Made by a program: the position numbers and the translations under genes
In this document: piece after piece, positions 16,075 to 24,048 of the stretch
How the letters are laid out: every line of letters begins with the position of its first letter
Position numbering within the stretch: the stretch's first letter is position 1
From: Mesorhizobium terrae
GTDB lineage: Bacteria; Pseudomonadota; Alphaproteobacteria; Rhizobiales; Rhizobiaceae
Direction of reading: 5' to 3'
NCBI RefSeq assembly: GCF_008727715.1
Contig: NZ_CP044218.1
Location: forward strand, 62,001 to 126,000
Length of the DNA stretch: 64,000 nucleotides
The notes under the pieces: generated by a model
Databases searched by the model: none
The model's input: the letters and a program-made list of their open reading frames with translations, nothing else
What the model was told of the DNA's origin: nothing

Positions 16075-16755
16075 ATGGCCAACGCCCCGACCCGACCGCC
16101 GCCCTCGCCCGCCGACATGACGCAGACGGCGCTGATCCACGCGGCGCTGAAGCTGTTCGGCCGGCAAGGCTACGACGGCACGTCGACCCGCGAGATCGCC
16201 GCCGCGGCCAAGGCCAATATCGGCTCCATCGCCTATCATTTCGGCGGCAAGGAGGGCCTGCGCGCCGCCGTCGCCGACCATATCGTTGCGACCATCCAGT
16301 CGATCGCCGGCCAGGCGCTGGGCGGGCTCGACGGTCCCGACCCGGCATCGCTGACGCCGGAGGCGGCGCGCCAGCAGCTCAAGACCGTGCTGCACGGCAT
16401 GGTCGCCTTCATCGTCGCCAGCCCCGACGCCGGTGAGATCGTGCAATTCATGCTGCGCGAACTCGCCCATCCGACGCCGACGCTCGACCGCATCTATGGC
16501 GGCGTGTTCGAGCCCACGCACCGGCGGCTCTGCCATATCTGGGAACGCGCCACCGGCGAGCCGGCGGAAAGCGAAAGCGCGCGCCTCGCCGTCTTCTCGC
16601 TGATCGGCCAGACCGTCTATTTCCGCATCGGCCGCGAGCCGGTGATGCGGCGCATGGGCTGGAAAACGATCGGCGACGACGAGGCGGCCAAGGTGCTGGC
16701 CGTGCTGAACACCAATCTCGACGCCATGCTGGCCGCGCGGGAGACGAAGCGATGA
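16075..16755 (+). CDS. TetR-family regulator, CecR/YbiH-like
   Basis: A 226-residue repressor. The N-terminal helix-turn-helix (AALKLFGRQGYDGTSTREIAAAAKANIGSIAYHFGGKEGL, about residues 24-63) is followed by an all-helical ligand domain of the DUF1956 type. It heads an operon for a membrane-fusion protein, ABC ATPase and permease, the same order as cecR with ybhGFSR in E. coli, where CecR responds to chloramphenicol and cefoperazone. That function is only suggested here. A near-perfect palindrome directly upstream is its likely binding site. Confidence 0.87.
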   Translation: MANAPTRPPPSPADMTQTALIHAALKLFGRQGYDGTSTREIAAAAKANIGSIAYHFGGKEGLRAAVADHIVATIQSIAGQALGGLDGPDPASLTPEAARQQLKTVLHGMVAFIVASPDAGEIVQFMLRELAHPTPTLDRIYGGVFEPTHRRLCHIWERATGEPAESESARLAVFSLIGQTVYFRIGREPVMRRMGWKTIGDDEAAKVLAVLNTNLDAMLAARETKR

Positions 16756-16811
16756 GGTGCCAATTTTTTGGCGGCCACGGCAAAGGCTGGGTGGCGAGCC
16801 GGCGCCACCCA

Positions 16812-16834
16812 CCTTCTCCCGCAAGGGGAGAAGG
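16812..16834. repeat. Solo family-A hairpin between the regulator and the MFP gene
   Basis: CCTTCTCCC (16812-16820), loop GCAAG and GGGAGAAGG (16826-16834) repeat the terminal hairpin of the large elements at 11586 and 18984. It ends 31 nt before the membrane-fusion gene and could influence operon mRNA stability. Confidence 0.7.
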
Positions 16835-16865
16835 AACGGAGTGTGTTGCCAAGGGAGAAAGGTAG

Positions 16866-17816
16866 ATGAGCTTGCTCTGTTCGTTGCCGCTGGCAGCCCA
16901 ACTTTTCTCCGCCTGCGGGCCGGGTGCGCCGCTGGCGGTCGGTTATGTCGAGGGCGACTATGCGCTGCTCGCGCCGATCGAAGTGGCCGAGGTCAAGACC
17001 GTCTCGGTCAAGCGCGGCGACCGCGTCGGCCCCGGCCAGCCGGTGGCGACACTGGAAAGCGCCGATGCCCAGATCGCGGTGGCGCAGGCCAAGGCGGCAC
17101 TCGCCCAGGCCGAGGCCCAGCTCGCCGATCTCCAGGTCGGCAAGCGGCCGGAAGAGATCGCGGTGCTGGAGGCGTCGTTGCGCTCGGCCAAGGCGCAGGC
17201 GGCGGACGCCGCACGCACGCTGGCGCGCACGCAGGACCTCTTGAAGCGCGGCGTCGCCACCCAGGCGCAATATGACGATGCCGCCACCCAGGCCGAGGTG
17301 GCGGACGCCGCCATCGGCCAGGCCACGGCCAACCTTGCGGTCGGCCGCCTGCCGGCGCGGCCGGAAACGATCAAGGCCGCGGAAAACCAGGTCAAGCAGG
17401 CGCAGACCGGGCTGGAGCAGGCCGAGTGGCGGCTGTCCAAGCGCACCTTGCAGGCGCCCGCCGCCGGCCGCGTCAACGACATCATCCGCTATCCCGGCGA
17501 TACGGCGGGCCCGAGCTCGCCGGTGCTTTCGGTGCTGCCGGACGGTGCGGTGAAGCTCACCGTCTATGTTGCGGAGCCGCGTCTCTCCTCGGTCAAGGTC
17601 GGCGGCGAGCTTACCGTGCGCTGCGACGGCTGCCCGAGCGGATTGAAGGCGCGCGTCAGCTATGTCTCGCCCGATCCGGAATTCACGCCACCGGTCATCT
17701 ACTCGCTCGAGAACCGCCAGAAGCTGGTCTACCTGGTCGAAGCCAAGCCGCTCGGCAACGCCGGCCCGCTGCAGCCGGGGCAGATCGTGGATGTGGATTT
17801 GGCGAGTAGCGAGTAG
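16866..17816 (+). CDS. HlyD-type membrane-fusion protein, YbhG-like
   Basis: A 316-residue periplasmic adaptor. The N-terminal hydrophobic stretch ends in LFSAC, a possible lipobox with Cys17. The first half of the lipoyl domain follows ([25 protein letters not shown]), then a long alpha-helical hairpin of about residues 75-185 rich in Ala/Gln/Glu. The second lipoyl half and a beta barrel follow ([16 protein letters not shown]). It links the ABC exporter to the outer membrane. Its stop codon is the first base of a heptamer repeat block that separates it from the ATPase gene. Confidence 0.88.
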   Translation: MSLLCSLPLAAQLFSACGPGAPLAVGYVEGDYALLAPIEVAEVKTVSVKRGDRVGPGQPVATLESADAQIAVAQAKAALAQAEAQLADLQVGKRPEEIAVLEASLRSAKAQAADAARTLARTQDLLKRGVATQAQYDDAATQAEVADAAIGQATANLAVGRLPARPETIKAAENQVKQAQTGLEQAEWRLSKRTLQAPAAGRVNDIIRYPGDTAGPSSPVLSVLPDGAVKLTVYVAEPRLSSVKVGGELTVRCDGCPSGLKARVSYVSPDPEFTPPVIYSLENRQKLVYLVEAKPLGNAGPLQPGQIVDVDLASSE

Positions 17817-17904
17817 GCAGTCGGCAGTAGGCAGTCGGCAGTCGGCAGTCGGCAGTCGGCAGTCGGCAGTCGGCAGTCGGCAGTCGGCAGTCGGCAGTCG
17901 GCAG
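17816..17904. repeat. Heptamer tandem repeat, 12.7 copies of GGCAGTC
   Basis: Twelve full 7-bp units (one with GGCAGTA) plus five bases, starting at the last base of the MFP stop codon. Four inverted units (GACTGCC, one as GATTGCC) lie at 17964-17991, so the transcript can form a long GC-rich hairpin between the MFP and ATPase genes. Units of 7 bp change frame each copy, and both strands stay open through the array, which creates spurious ORFs. Copy number is likely to vary by slippage. Confidence 0.92.
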
Positions 17905-17963
17905 AAAAGGGCAATTCGAGATGGGCAAAGCCTCAAGGTTCATTTGCGGTCATTCGCAGTTCC

Positions 17964-17991
17964 GACTGCCGACTGCCGATTGCCGACTGCC
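17964..17991. repeat. Inverted heptamer units (4 copies of GACTGCC)
   Basis: Three exact copies and one GATTGCC variant, complementary to the direct array at 17816-17904 and 60 bp away from it. They end 33 nt before the ATPase start codon. Confidence 0.88.
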
Positions 17992-18024
17992 ATTCCTCAA
18001 CCCGACCGCCAGCGGCAGCGCCTG

Positions 18025-18945
18025 ATGTACGCCATCGACGTCAAGAACCTGGTCAAGCGCTTCGGCGACCGCACCGTGGTCGACCATGTCACCATGAGCG
18101 TGGCCGAGGGCGAGATCGTCGGTTTCCTCGGTCCCAACGGCTCGGGCAAGACCACCACCATCCGCATGATGTGCGGGCTGCTCACCCCCGACGAGGGCGA
18201 CGGCACCGTTCTCGGCCACGACCTCAGGACCGAAAGCCTGAAGATCAAGCACGAGGTCGGCTACATGACGCAGCGCTTCTCGTTCTACGAGGACCTGACG
18301 ATTGCCGAAAACCTCGAATTCGTCGCCCGCCTCTACCGGCTGAAACCGCTGGAGGACCATATCGGCGCGACGCTGGAGGAACTCGGCCTGACCACCCGGC
18401 GCAACCAGCTGGCCGGCACGCTGTCTGGCGGCTGGAAGCAGCGGCTGGCGCTCGCCGCCTGCATCATGCACAAGCCGCGCCTGCTTTTGCTGGACGAGCC
18501 GACCGCCGGCGTCGATCCCAAGGCGCGGCGCGAGTTCTGGGACGAAATCCATCGCCTCGCCCATGGCGGACTGACCGTGCTGGTCTCCACCCATTACATG
18601 GACGAGGCCGAGCGCTGCCACCGCATCTCCTACATTTCCTACGGCAAGCTGATCGCCACCGGCACCGTGGCCGAAGTGGTGGCCAATGCCGGGCTCACCA
18701 CCTTCATCGTCGCGGGACCCCGCCTCGACCGCCTTTCCGCCGAGCTTACCGGCCGGCCGGGCGTCGACCAGGTGGCGCCGTTCGGCGCGACTCTGCATGT
18801 CGTCGGTTCCGACCGCGCAGCACTCGAGCGCGCCCTGGCCGATGTCGAGAAGACGCATGACGGCGTGACGGTGATGCCCGGCGAAACCAGCCTGGAAGAC
18901 GTCTTCATCCAGTTCATGGCCGGCTCGAAGGACAATATGTCGTGA
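18025..18945 (+). CDS. ABC transporter ATPase, YbhF-like (single domain)
   Basis: A 306-residue ATPase. Walker A GPNGSGKTT is at residues 36-44, the signature is LSGGWKQRLALA, Walker [13 protein letters not shown], and the H-loop STHYMDEAE. A CcmA/DrrA-like C-terminal extension covers about residues 215-306. E. coli YbhF carries two such domains in one chain. This protein has one, so the exporter is expected to use a homodimer. ATG 18025 is preferred. The frame is open upstream only because it runs through the heptamer array. It works with the adaptor upstream and the permease downstream. Confidence 0.9.
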   Translation: MYAIDVKNLVKRFGDRTVVDHVTMSVAEGEIVGFLGPNGSGKTTTIRMMCGLLTPDEGDGTVLGHDLRTESLKIKHEVGYMTQRFSFYEDLTIAENLEFVARLYRLKPLEDHIGATLEELGLTTRRNQLAGTLSGGWKQRLALAACIMHKPRLLLLDEPTAGVDPKARREFWDEIHRLAHGGLTVLVSTHYMDEAERCHRISYISYGKLIATGTVAEVVANAGLTTFIVAGPRLDRLSAELTGRPGVDQVAPFGATLHVVGSDRAALERALADVEKTHDGVTVMPGETSLEDVFIQFMAGSKDNMS

Positions 18946-18983
18946 TCGGGTTCTGTGGTGACATGGCGAGATTGATGGCGACC

Positions 18984-19180
18984 CCTTCTCCCCTTGCGGG
19001 AGAAGGTGGCTCGGCGCGCAGCGCCGAGACGGATGAGGGGTGCTGGAAGAAACGAGACGATGCGGAAAGTACCGCGCGTTTCGGTTGCGCTCCCGGTCTC
19101 GATAAGCGGTACTCCGTCCAACACCCCTCATCCGACCTCGCCTTCGGCTCGGCCACCTTCTCCCACAAGGGGAGAAGGGA
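18984..19180. repeat. Full family-A palindromic element, copy 2 (inverted)
   Basis: Bounded by the CCTTCTCCCC/GGGAGAAGG hairpin at 18984-19006 and its inverse at about 19157-19179, with inner GGATGAGGGGTGCTGGA and ACACCCCTCATCC. Its core is the reverse complement of the core of the element at 11586-11806. It sits between the ATPase and permease genes of the same operon without breaking either one. Short open frames inside it are not genes. Confidence 0.85.
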
Positions 19181-19219
19181 TCGCGGGCGACAGCTTCCGA
19201 CCTTAATCGAGAGCGCGCC

Positions 19220-20353
19220 ATGACCCTGTTCTCCTTCGCCAGGCTCGGCGCGCTTTTGATCAAGGAATTCATCCAGATGCGGCGCGACCGCATCACCTTC
19301 GCCATGATGCTGGGCGTGCCGCTCGTCCAGCTTCTGCTGTTCGGCTACGCCATCAACAACGACCCCAAGCGGCTGCCGGCGGCGCTGGTGGCGACCAGCA
19401 ACGACCAGTACACGCGCGCCATGGTGTCGGCGCTGGAAAACACCGGCTACTACCGTTTCGACCATGTCGCCCAAAGCGCCGAGGAAGCCGAATTCCTGAT
19501 CGAGAGCGGCACCGTCTCCTTCGTGGTGACGATCCCGGCCGATTTCGCCAGCCGCGTCGAGCGCGGCGACGGCCCGCAGATCCTGATCGAGGCCGACGCC
19601 ACCGACCCGGCGGTGGCCAGCGGCGCCATCTCGACGCTCGGCACCGTCGCCTCGCAGGCGCTGCTCAGGGCGCAAGGCATGCAGGCGGCCGCCGCCGAGA
19701 CCGCCAGCAGCCAGCTGCAGGTGGTGGTGCACCGTCGTTACAATCCCGAAGGCGTGTCGCAATACAACATCGTGCCCGGCCTGCTCGGCGTCATCCTGCA
19801 GATGACCATGGTGATGATGACCTCGATCGCACTGACGCGCGAAACCGAGCGCGGCACGATGGAGAACCTGCTGGCCATGCCGGCCAACCCGCTGGAGATC
19901 ATGCTGGGCAAGATCCTGCCCTATCTGGCGGTCGGCGCGGTGCAGGTGGTTGTGGTGCTGTTTACCGCGAAATCGCTGTTTTCGGTGCCCTTCGTCGGCT
20001 CGCTGCCGCTGCTGCTCGGCGCCATACTGGTGTTCGTGCTGGCGCTGGTGCTGCTGGGCTACACCATCTCCACCGTGGCGCGCACCCAGATGCAGGCGCT
20101 GCAGCTCACCTTCTTCTTCTTCCTGCCTTCGATCCTGTTGTCAGGCTTCATGTTCCCCTATCGCGGCATGCCGGACTGGGCGCAAAGCTTCGGCGAAATC
20201 TTCCCGCTCACCCATTTCCTGCGCATCATCCGCGCGGTGATGCTGAAGGGCGCGGATTTTCCCGCCATCGCCGGCGAGGTCGGCTGGCTGGCCTTCTTCG
20301 TCGTGCTGTTCGCTGGCCTGGCGCTGGTGCGCTTCCGCCGCACGCTGGATTGA
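19220..20353 (+). CDS. ABC-2 type permease, YbhS/YbhR-like
   Basis: A 377-residue inner-membrane protein. One N-terminal helix (about 24-42) is followed by a large periplasmic domain (about 50-175, with SNDQYTRAMVSALENTGYY) and five C-terminal helices. The ABC-2 motif ETERGTMENLLAMP lies near 215, and FPYRGMPDWAQSFGEIFPLTHFLRI near 320. The E. coli system has two permeases; only one is present here, so the exporter may be symmetric. It is the last gene of the CecR-controlled operon and is convergent with the dehydratase gene. Confidence 0.9.
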   Translation: MTLFSFARLGALLIKEFIQMRRDRITFAMMLGVPLVQLLLFGYAINNDPKRLPAALVATSNDQYTRAMVSALENTGYYRFDHVAQSAEEAEFLIESGTVSFVVTIPADFASRVERGDGPQILIEADATDPAVASGAISTLGTVASQALLRAQGMQAAAAETASSQLQVVVHRRYNPEGVSQYNIVPGLLGVILQMTMVMMTSIALTRETERGTMENLLAMPANPLEIMLGKILPYLAVGAVQVVVVLFTAKSLFSVPFVGSLPLLLGAILVFVLALVLLGYTISTVARTQMQALQLTFFFFLPSILLSGFMFPYRGMPDWAQSFGEIFPLTHFLRIIRAVMLKGADFPAIAGEVGWLAFFVVLFAGLALVRFRRTLD

Positions 20354-20404
20354 GCGGGTAGTCGGGAAAGTCCTCCTGTCCGTCGCCGTCTGCCGATCCA
20401 GAAA

Positions 20405-21385
20405 TCAGGCGGCAGCCAAGATCTTCGCATAGGTGCCAAAGTCGACATTGCCGCCAGACAGCACCACCGCCACGCATTTGCCGGCGAGCTCGATCTCGCC
20501 CGACGACAGCGCGGCGAGGCCGACGCAGCCGCCCGGTTCCACCACCAGCTTGAGGTGCGCCATGGCGTCGCGCATGGCCGCCGCTGTCGCCGCGTCCGAG
20601 ACGGCGACGGAGCCGGCGAGGTTCCGGCGGTTGATCTCGAAGGTGACGATGCCGGGTTCGGCAGTGAGGATGGCGTCGCAGATCGAGTTGTGTCCGGGCT
20701 CGATGGCGACACGCCGGCCGGCGGCCAGCGAAAGGCGTGTATCATCGAAATGTTCGGGCTCCGCCACCCAGACATCGGTGCCGGGCGAAGCATCCTTCAC
20801 CGCCAGCGAAATGCCGCTCGACAGGCCGCCGCCGCCGCAAGGCATGACGACGGCATCGAGGGTGACGCCGAGCGCCGCCGCCTGCCGCATCAACTCCAGC
20901 CCGATCGTGCCCTGGCCGGCGATGATGGCGGGATCGTCGAAGGGCGGCACCAGCGCCATGCCACGCTCCATCCAGGGCCGCACCACCGCCATGCGGTCGT
21001 CGCGGAAACGGTCGAAACGCACCACCTCGGCGCCCATCCGGCGCACATTGGCGACCTTGGTTTCGGGCGCATCGCTCGGCATGGCGATGACGCTCTTCAG
21101 CCCGAAGATGGCAGCGGCGGCAGCCACGCCCTGCGCATGGTTGCCGGAGGAAAAGGCGACGACACCATGGCGACGCTCTTCCTGCGACAGGGACGAAATC
21201 TTGTTGTAGGCGCCGCGAAACTTGAACGAACCGGTGCGCTGCAGCGTTTCCGGCTTGAACAGGATGCGGCCGCCAAAGCGTTCGTTGAGCACGCTGGATT
21301 CGATCAGCGGCGTCTCGACGATCAAACCGGCGAGGCGGCTGGCGGCGGCGCGGACATCGGCGATTGCAGGGGGCTGGACAGTCAT
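20405..21385 (-). CDS. PLP-dependent threonine/serine dehydratase-like enzyme
   Basis: A 326-residue fold-type II PLP enzyme. The PLP lysine is Lys55 in GSFKFRGAYNK, the phosphate-binding loop is GGGGLSSG, and the SSGNHAQG loop contacts the substrate carboxylate. It lacks the C-terminal ACT-like domain of biosynthetic IlvA, so it is a catabolic-type threonine/serine dehydratase or a hydroxyaspartate ammonia-lyase. ATG 21385 begins the conserved N-terminus (MTVQPPAIADVRAAASRL); the open frame upstream is not conserved-looking. It is monocistronic. Confidence 0.85.
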   Translation of the reverse strand: MTVQPPAIADVRAAASRLAGLIVETPLIESSVLNERFGGRILFKPETLQRTGSFKFRGAYNKISSLSQEERRHGVVAFSSGNHAQGVAAAAAIFGLKSVIAMPSDAPETKVANVRRMGAEVVRFDRFRDDRMAVVRPWMERGMALVPPFDDPAIIAGQGTIGLELMRQAAALGVTLDAVVMPCGGGGLSSGISLAVKDASPGTDVWVAEPEHFDDTRLSLAAGRRVAIEPGHNSICDAILTAEPGIVTFEINRRNLAGSVAVSDAATAAAMRDAMAHLKLVVEPGGCVGLAALSSGEIELAGKCVAVVLSGGNVDFGTYAKILAAA

Positions 21386-21602
21386 CAGAGGCTTCCCGAA
21401 CACACATTCGCCGTCATCATGTGCGCCAAGCGCGGCTGAGCGCCATTGAAAAGATGTGACCGTGACAATGTTTGCATGCTTCGCCTTCACGGCTCATCGG
21501 GGACATCGGCGGTGCTCACCAATTGTTTCTGCCGTAAGCGAAATCTGACTTGAAACGGAAGACGCCGCCTGACCATTGGGCGGCGAAGAGAGGAGGCCTC
21601 CC

Positions 21603-22052
21603 ATGCGCAAGATATTGTCCCTGTCCGCCATCGCCCTCACCATGGCGCTGACCAGCATGCCGTTGGCCACGGCCTCGGCCGAAGAGCTCAACATCCAGAT
21701 CGGGCCGGACGGTCCGAAGATCGTCACCCGCGACCGCCGCTGCGACCCCGACCGCGAATATTGCGGCGACCGCCGCCGTTCCGACGAATGGCGCAGCGAC
21801 GACGACAACGGCCGGCGCCGCCGCCCCGACGAGTGGCGCAGCGACCGCGACCGCGGTGACGACGGCGAATACCGCCGCGCCGAATGCAGCCCCAACCGCG
21901 CGCTCGACAAGGCCGAGCGCATGGGCCTGCGCCGTGTGCGCGTGGTCGGTGTCGGCCGCCGCACCATCGAAGTGCGCGGCATCACCCGCAGCGGCGACCG
22001 CGCCAGCGTGGTGTTCGCCCGCCGCGACCCGCGCTGCCCGGTGCTGAACTAA
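21603..22052 (+). CDS. Secreted arginine- and aspartate-rich protein (149 aa)
   Basis: A 149-residue protein with a clear Sec signal peptide (MRKILSLSAIALTMALTSM, cleavage near ATASA at about residue 25). A low-complexity Arg/Asp-rich region covers about residues 40-95, with two RxPDEWRSD-like copies. A C-terminal basic domain follows with two cysteines (ECSPNRALDKAERMGLRR, DPRCPVLN). I do not recognise a named family. It starts at ATG 21603 with GAGGAGG upstream and ends 28 nt before a strong intrinsic terminator, so it is a stand-alone gene. Confidence 0.8.
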   Translation: MRKILSLSAIALTMALTSMPLATASAEELNIQIGPDGPKIVTRDRRCDPDREYCGDRRRSDEWRSDDDNGRRRRPDEWRSDRDRGDDGEYRRAECSPNRALDKAERMGLRRVRVVGVGRRTIEVRGITRSGDRASVVFARRDPRCPVLN

Positions 22053-22080
22053 AATAGGTCGCACGACCTCGAAAACAAAA

Positions 22081-22105
22081 CGGGCGCCCCAGGGCGCCCG
22101 TTTTT
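22081..22105 (+). terminator. Rho-independent terminator
   Basis: CGGGCGCC, loop CCAG, GGCGCCCG, then five T: a perfect 8-bp GC stem with a T-tract, placed 28 nt after the secreted protein gene. Confidence 0.93.
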
Positions 22106-22179
22106 CATATGCTATCGACAATCCAACCGGGTGATCCGTACGGCCGCCCTTGGCGCCCTTTTGCCGGCCGCCAGCTTGT

Positions 22180-22503
22180 TCAGCCCAGCAGCACCTTCTT
22201 GCGCTTGGCGCCGCCGGCCTTGCGCCAGGAACTGAAGCGATGGGTGGCGGCGGCGAAGGAAATCTTCATCTGCTGCGAAACGGAATAACGCGTCTCGCCC
22301 TTGTCGAACATGCGATAGCAGCATTCCACGCCTTCCTTGGTCAGCTTGCCATCCGTCGTCTTGTTGTGCGGATTGGCGGGGTCGAAAGCCTCGACCCTCA
22401 GCGCGACCATCTCCTTCAGCCGTTTCAAATCCGCCTCGATCGATACGATGAGGTCGAGAACGGGTTTGGGGTCGAAGGATTTTTCGCGCTTGGCTGCCGT
22501 CAT
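22180..22503 (-). CDS. Small hypothetical protein (107 aa)
   Basis: A 107-residue basic cytoplasmic protein starting MTAAKREKSFDPKPVLDLIV. A helical region (IEADLKRLKEMVALRVEAF) is followed by KTTDGKLTKEGVECCYRMFD. The C-terminal part may be a helix-turn-helix (RYSVSQQMKISFAAATHRF). The family is not recognised, and DNA binding is only a possibility. ATG 22503 is preferred to a longer frame that runs into the mbfA promoter region. It is divergent from mbfA. Confidence 0.6.
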   Translation of the reverse strand: MTAAKREKSFDPKPVLDLIVSIEADLKRLKEMVALRVEAFDPANPHNKTTDGKLTKEGVECCYRMFDKGETRYSVSQQMKISFAAATHRFSSWRKAGGAKRKKVLLG

Positions 22504-22650
22504 GCGAAGAAGCTCCTGCCTTTGTTTGCACCGATGCGGGCTGCCCTTCGATATAGGCAAACATTCGCCGATAAAAAGACAACTCACATTTTTGTGCACG
22601 CCACGCCCCGCGCAGGCGTCGCGCCGGTTGACCGCACCGTATTGATTGCA

Positions 22651-22673
22651 TAGTTTAGAATAATTCTAAACTA
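22651..22673. promoter_or_regulatory. Irr-box-like palindrome (iron control element) upstream of mbfA
   Basis: A 23-bp palindrome with arms TAGTTTAGAA (22651-22660) and TTCTAAACTA (22664-22673). The core TTTAGAA-TTCTAAA matches the ICE sequences recognised by the rhizobial regulator Irr. It ends 13 nt before the mbfA start codon, where a bound repressor would block transcription. Irr repression of mbfA under low iron is known in Bradyrhizobium and Agrobacterium; here it is inferred from sequence and position. Confidence 0.88.
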
Positions 22674-22686
22674 GAGACATCCCATC

Positions 22687-23670
22687 ATGCTTTCCCGTGT
22701 CTTCGGTTTCGGCCGCCGCCCCTTTTCCTCGCTCTCGGAACAGGAAATCCTGGCGCTCGCCATCTCCTCGGAAGAGGACGACGCGCGCATCTACCGCTCC
22801 TACGCCGAAGGGCTGGAAGCCGATTTCCCGAGCTCCGCGCGGCTGTTCGATGAAATGGCGACGGAAGAGGACAAGCACCGCGCCATGCTGATCGAACTGC
22901 ACCGCAAACGCTTCGGCGAACGCATTCCGCTGATCCGGCGCGAGCATGTGAAAGGCTATTACGAGCGCAAGCCGGACTGGCTGGTACGGCCGCTCGGCAT
23001 CGACAAGGTGCGTCACCAGGCCGAGGAGATGGAGCGGCAGGCGCAGCTTTTCTATCTGGAGGCCGCCAAACGCACTTCCGACGCCTCGACCCGCAAGCTG
23101 CTCGGCGACCTAGCAGCGGCCGAACAGGGCCACGAAAACCTCGCCCACAAGCTCGAACAGCGCTATGTGCCGGGCGAAGTGCGCGACCAGGAGGCGGCGA
23201 CCGAGCGGCGGCAGTTCATCCTCACCTATGTGCAGCCGGGTTTGGCCGGCCTGATGGACGGTTCGGTCTCGACGCTGGCGCCGATCTTCGCCGCCGCCTT
23301 CGCCACGCACGACACCTGGCAGACCTTCCTGGTCGGTCTTTCGGCCTCGATCGGCGCCGGCATTTCGATGGGCTTCACCGAGGCCGCGCATGACGACGGC
23401 AAATTGTCGGGGCGCGGCTCGCCGCTGAAGCGGGGGCTCGCCAACGGCATCATGACGACGCTGGGCGGCCTCGGCCACGCTTTGCCCTATCTCATCACCG
23501 ATTTCTGGACCGCGACGACGGTGGCGGCGATCGTGGTGTTCTTCGAATTGTGGGCGATCGCCTTCATCCAGAACCGCTACATGGAAACGCCCTTCCTGCG
23601 CGCCGCCTTCCAGGTGGTGCTTGGCGGCGCGCTGGTCTTCGCCGCCGGCGTGCTCATCGGCAATGCCTGA
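22687..23670 (+). CDS. mbfA: Membrane-bound ferritin MbfA, iron exporter
   Basis: A 327-residue two-domain protein. Residues 1-165 form a ferritin-like (erythrin) helical bundle with carboxylate/histidine ligands (SEEDDARIYRSYAEG, EEDKHRAMLIELH, EQGHENLAHKLE). Residues 175-327 form a VIT1/CCC1-type membrane domain (LMDGSVSTLAPIFAAAF, GISMGFTEAAHDDG). This fusion defines MbfA, which exports iron from the cytoplasm and protects against iron and peroxide stress. A strong Irr-type palindrome overlaps its promoter. It is a single-gene unit. Confidence 0.93.
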   Translation: MLSRVFGFGRRPFSSLSEQEILALAISSEEDDARIYRSYAEGLEADFPSSARLFDEMATEEDKHRAMLIELHRKRFGERIPLIRREHVKGYYERKPDWLVRPLGIDKVRHQAEEMERQAQLFYLEAAKRTSDASTRKLLGDLAAAEQGHENLAHKLEQRYVPGEVRDQEAATERRQFILTYVQPGLAGLMDGSVSTLAPIFAAAFATHDTWQTFLVGLSASIGAGISMGFTEAAHDDGKLSGRGSPLKRGLANGIMTTLGGLGHALPYLITDFWTATTVAAIVVFFELWAIAFIQNRYMETPFLRAAFQVVLGGALVFAAGVLIGNA

Positions 23671-23691
23671 CCAGCCGGCGCTTCGCCGCCG

Positions 23692-24048
23692 CTAGAGCGC
23701 CGCGCCGTCATGCACGCCCCGGCTGTCGGCCGGGGCCTCCGCGCGTTCGAACATGCCGTAGTCCCGCACCACATGGGCGATGCGCAGGCGGTAATCCGCA
23801 AAGACGCCGCCGCGCCCGGCTTTCTGGGCCTGGCGATGATCCTCGGTGTTGCGCCATTGTTTCACCGCCTCCTCGTCGCGCCAGAACGACAGCGACAGGA
23901 CGTGTGCCGGATCGGACAGGCTCTGGAACCGCTCGATGGAGATGAACCCGTCGATCCCGTCGAGAAGCGGACGCAGATTGGCGGCGATGCCGAGATAGGC
24001 GTCACGCCTGCCTTCCGCCGGGGTGACTTCGAAAATGACGGCGATCAT
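23692..24048 (-). CDS. Antibiotic biosynthesis monooxygenase (ABM) domain protein
   Basis: A 118-residue small alpha/beta protein with the ABM ferredoxin-like fold (MIAVIFEVTPAEGRRDAYLGI, DGFISIERFQS, SLSFWRDEEAVKQWRNTEDH). The FWRDEEA-W pattern is typical of heme-degrading or quinol-type ABM proteins, but specific residues for heme binding are not evident. Its start overlaps the stop of the upstream hydrolase gene (ATGA). It is the last gene of a three-gene operon with the hydrolase and a NIPSNAP protein. Confidence 0.83.
   Translation of the reverse strand: MIAVIFEVTPAEGRRDAYLGIAANLRPLLDGIDGFISIERFQSLSDPAHVLSLSFWRDEEAVKQWRNTEDHRQAQKAGRGGVFADYRLRIAHVVRDYGMFERAEAPADSRGVHDGAAL

Noticed and set aside
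17816..17991. Possible CRISPR array
   Set aside because: The units are 7 bp, contiguous and without spacers, and no cas gene is nearby.
18942..19223. Short open frames inside the palindromic element
   Set aside because: They consist of repeat arms and have no ribosome-binding site; similar frames occur in the copy at 11.6 kb.
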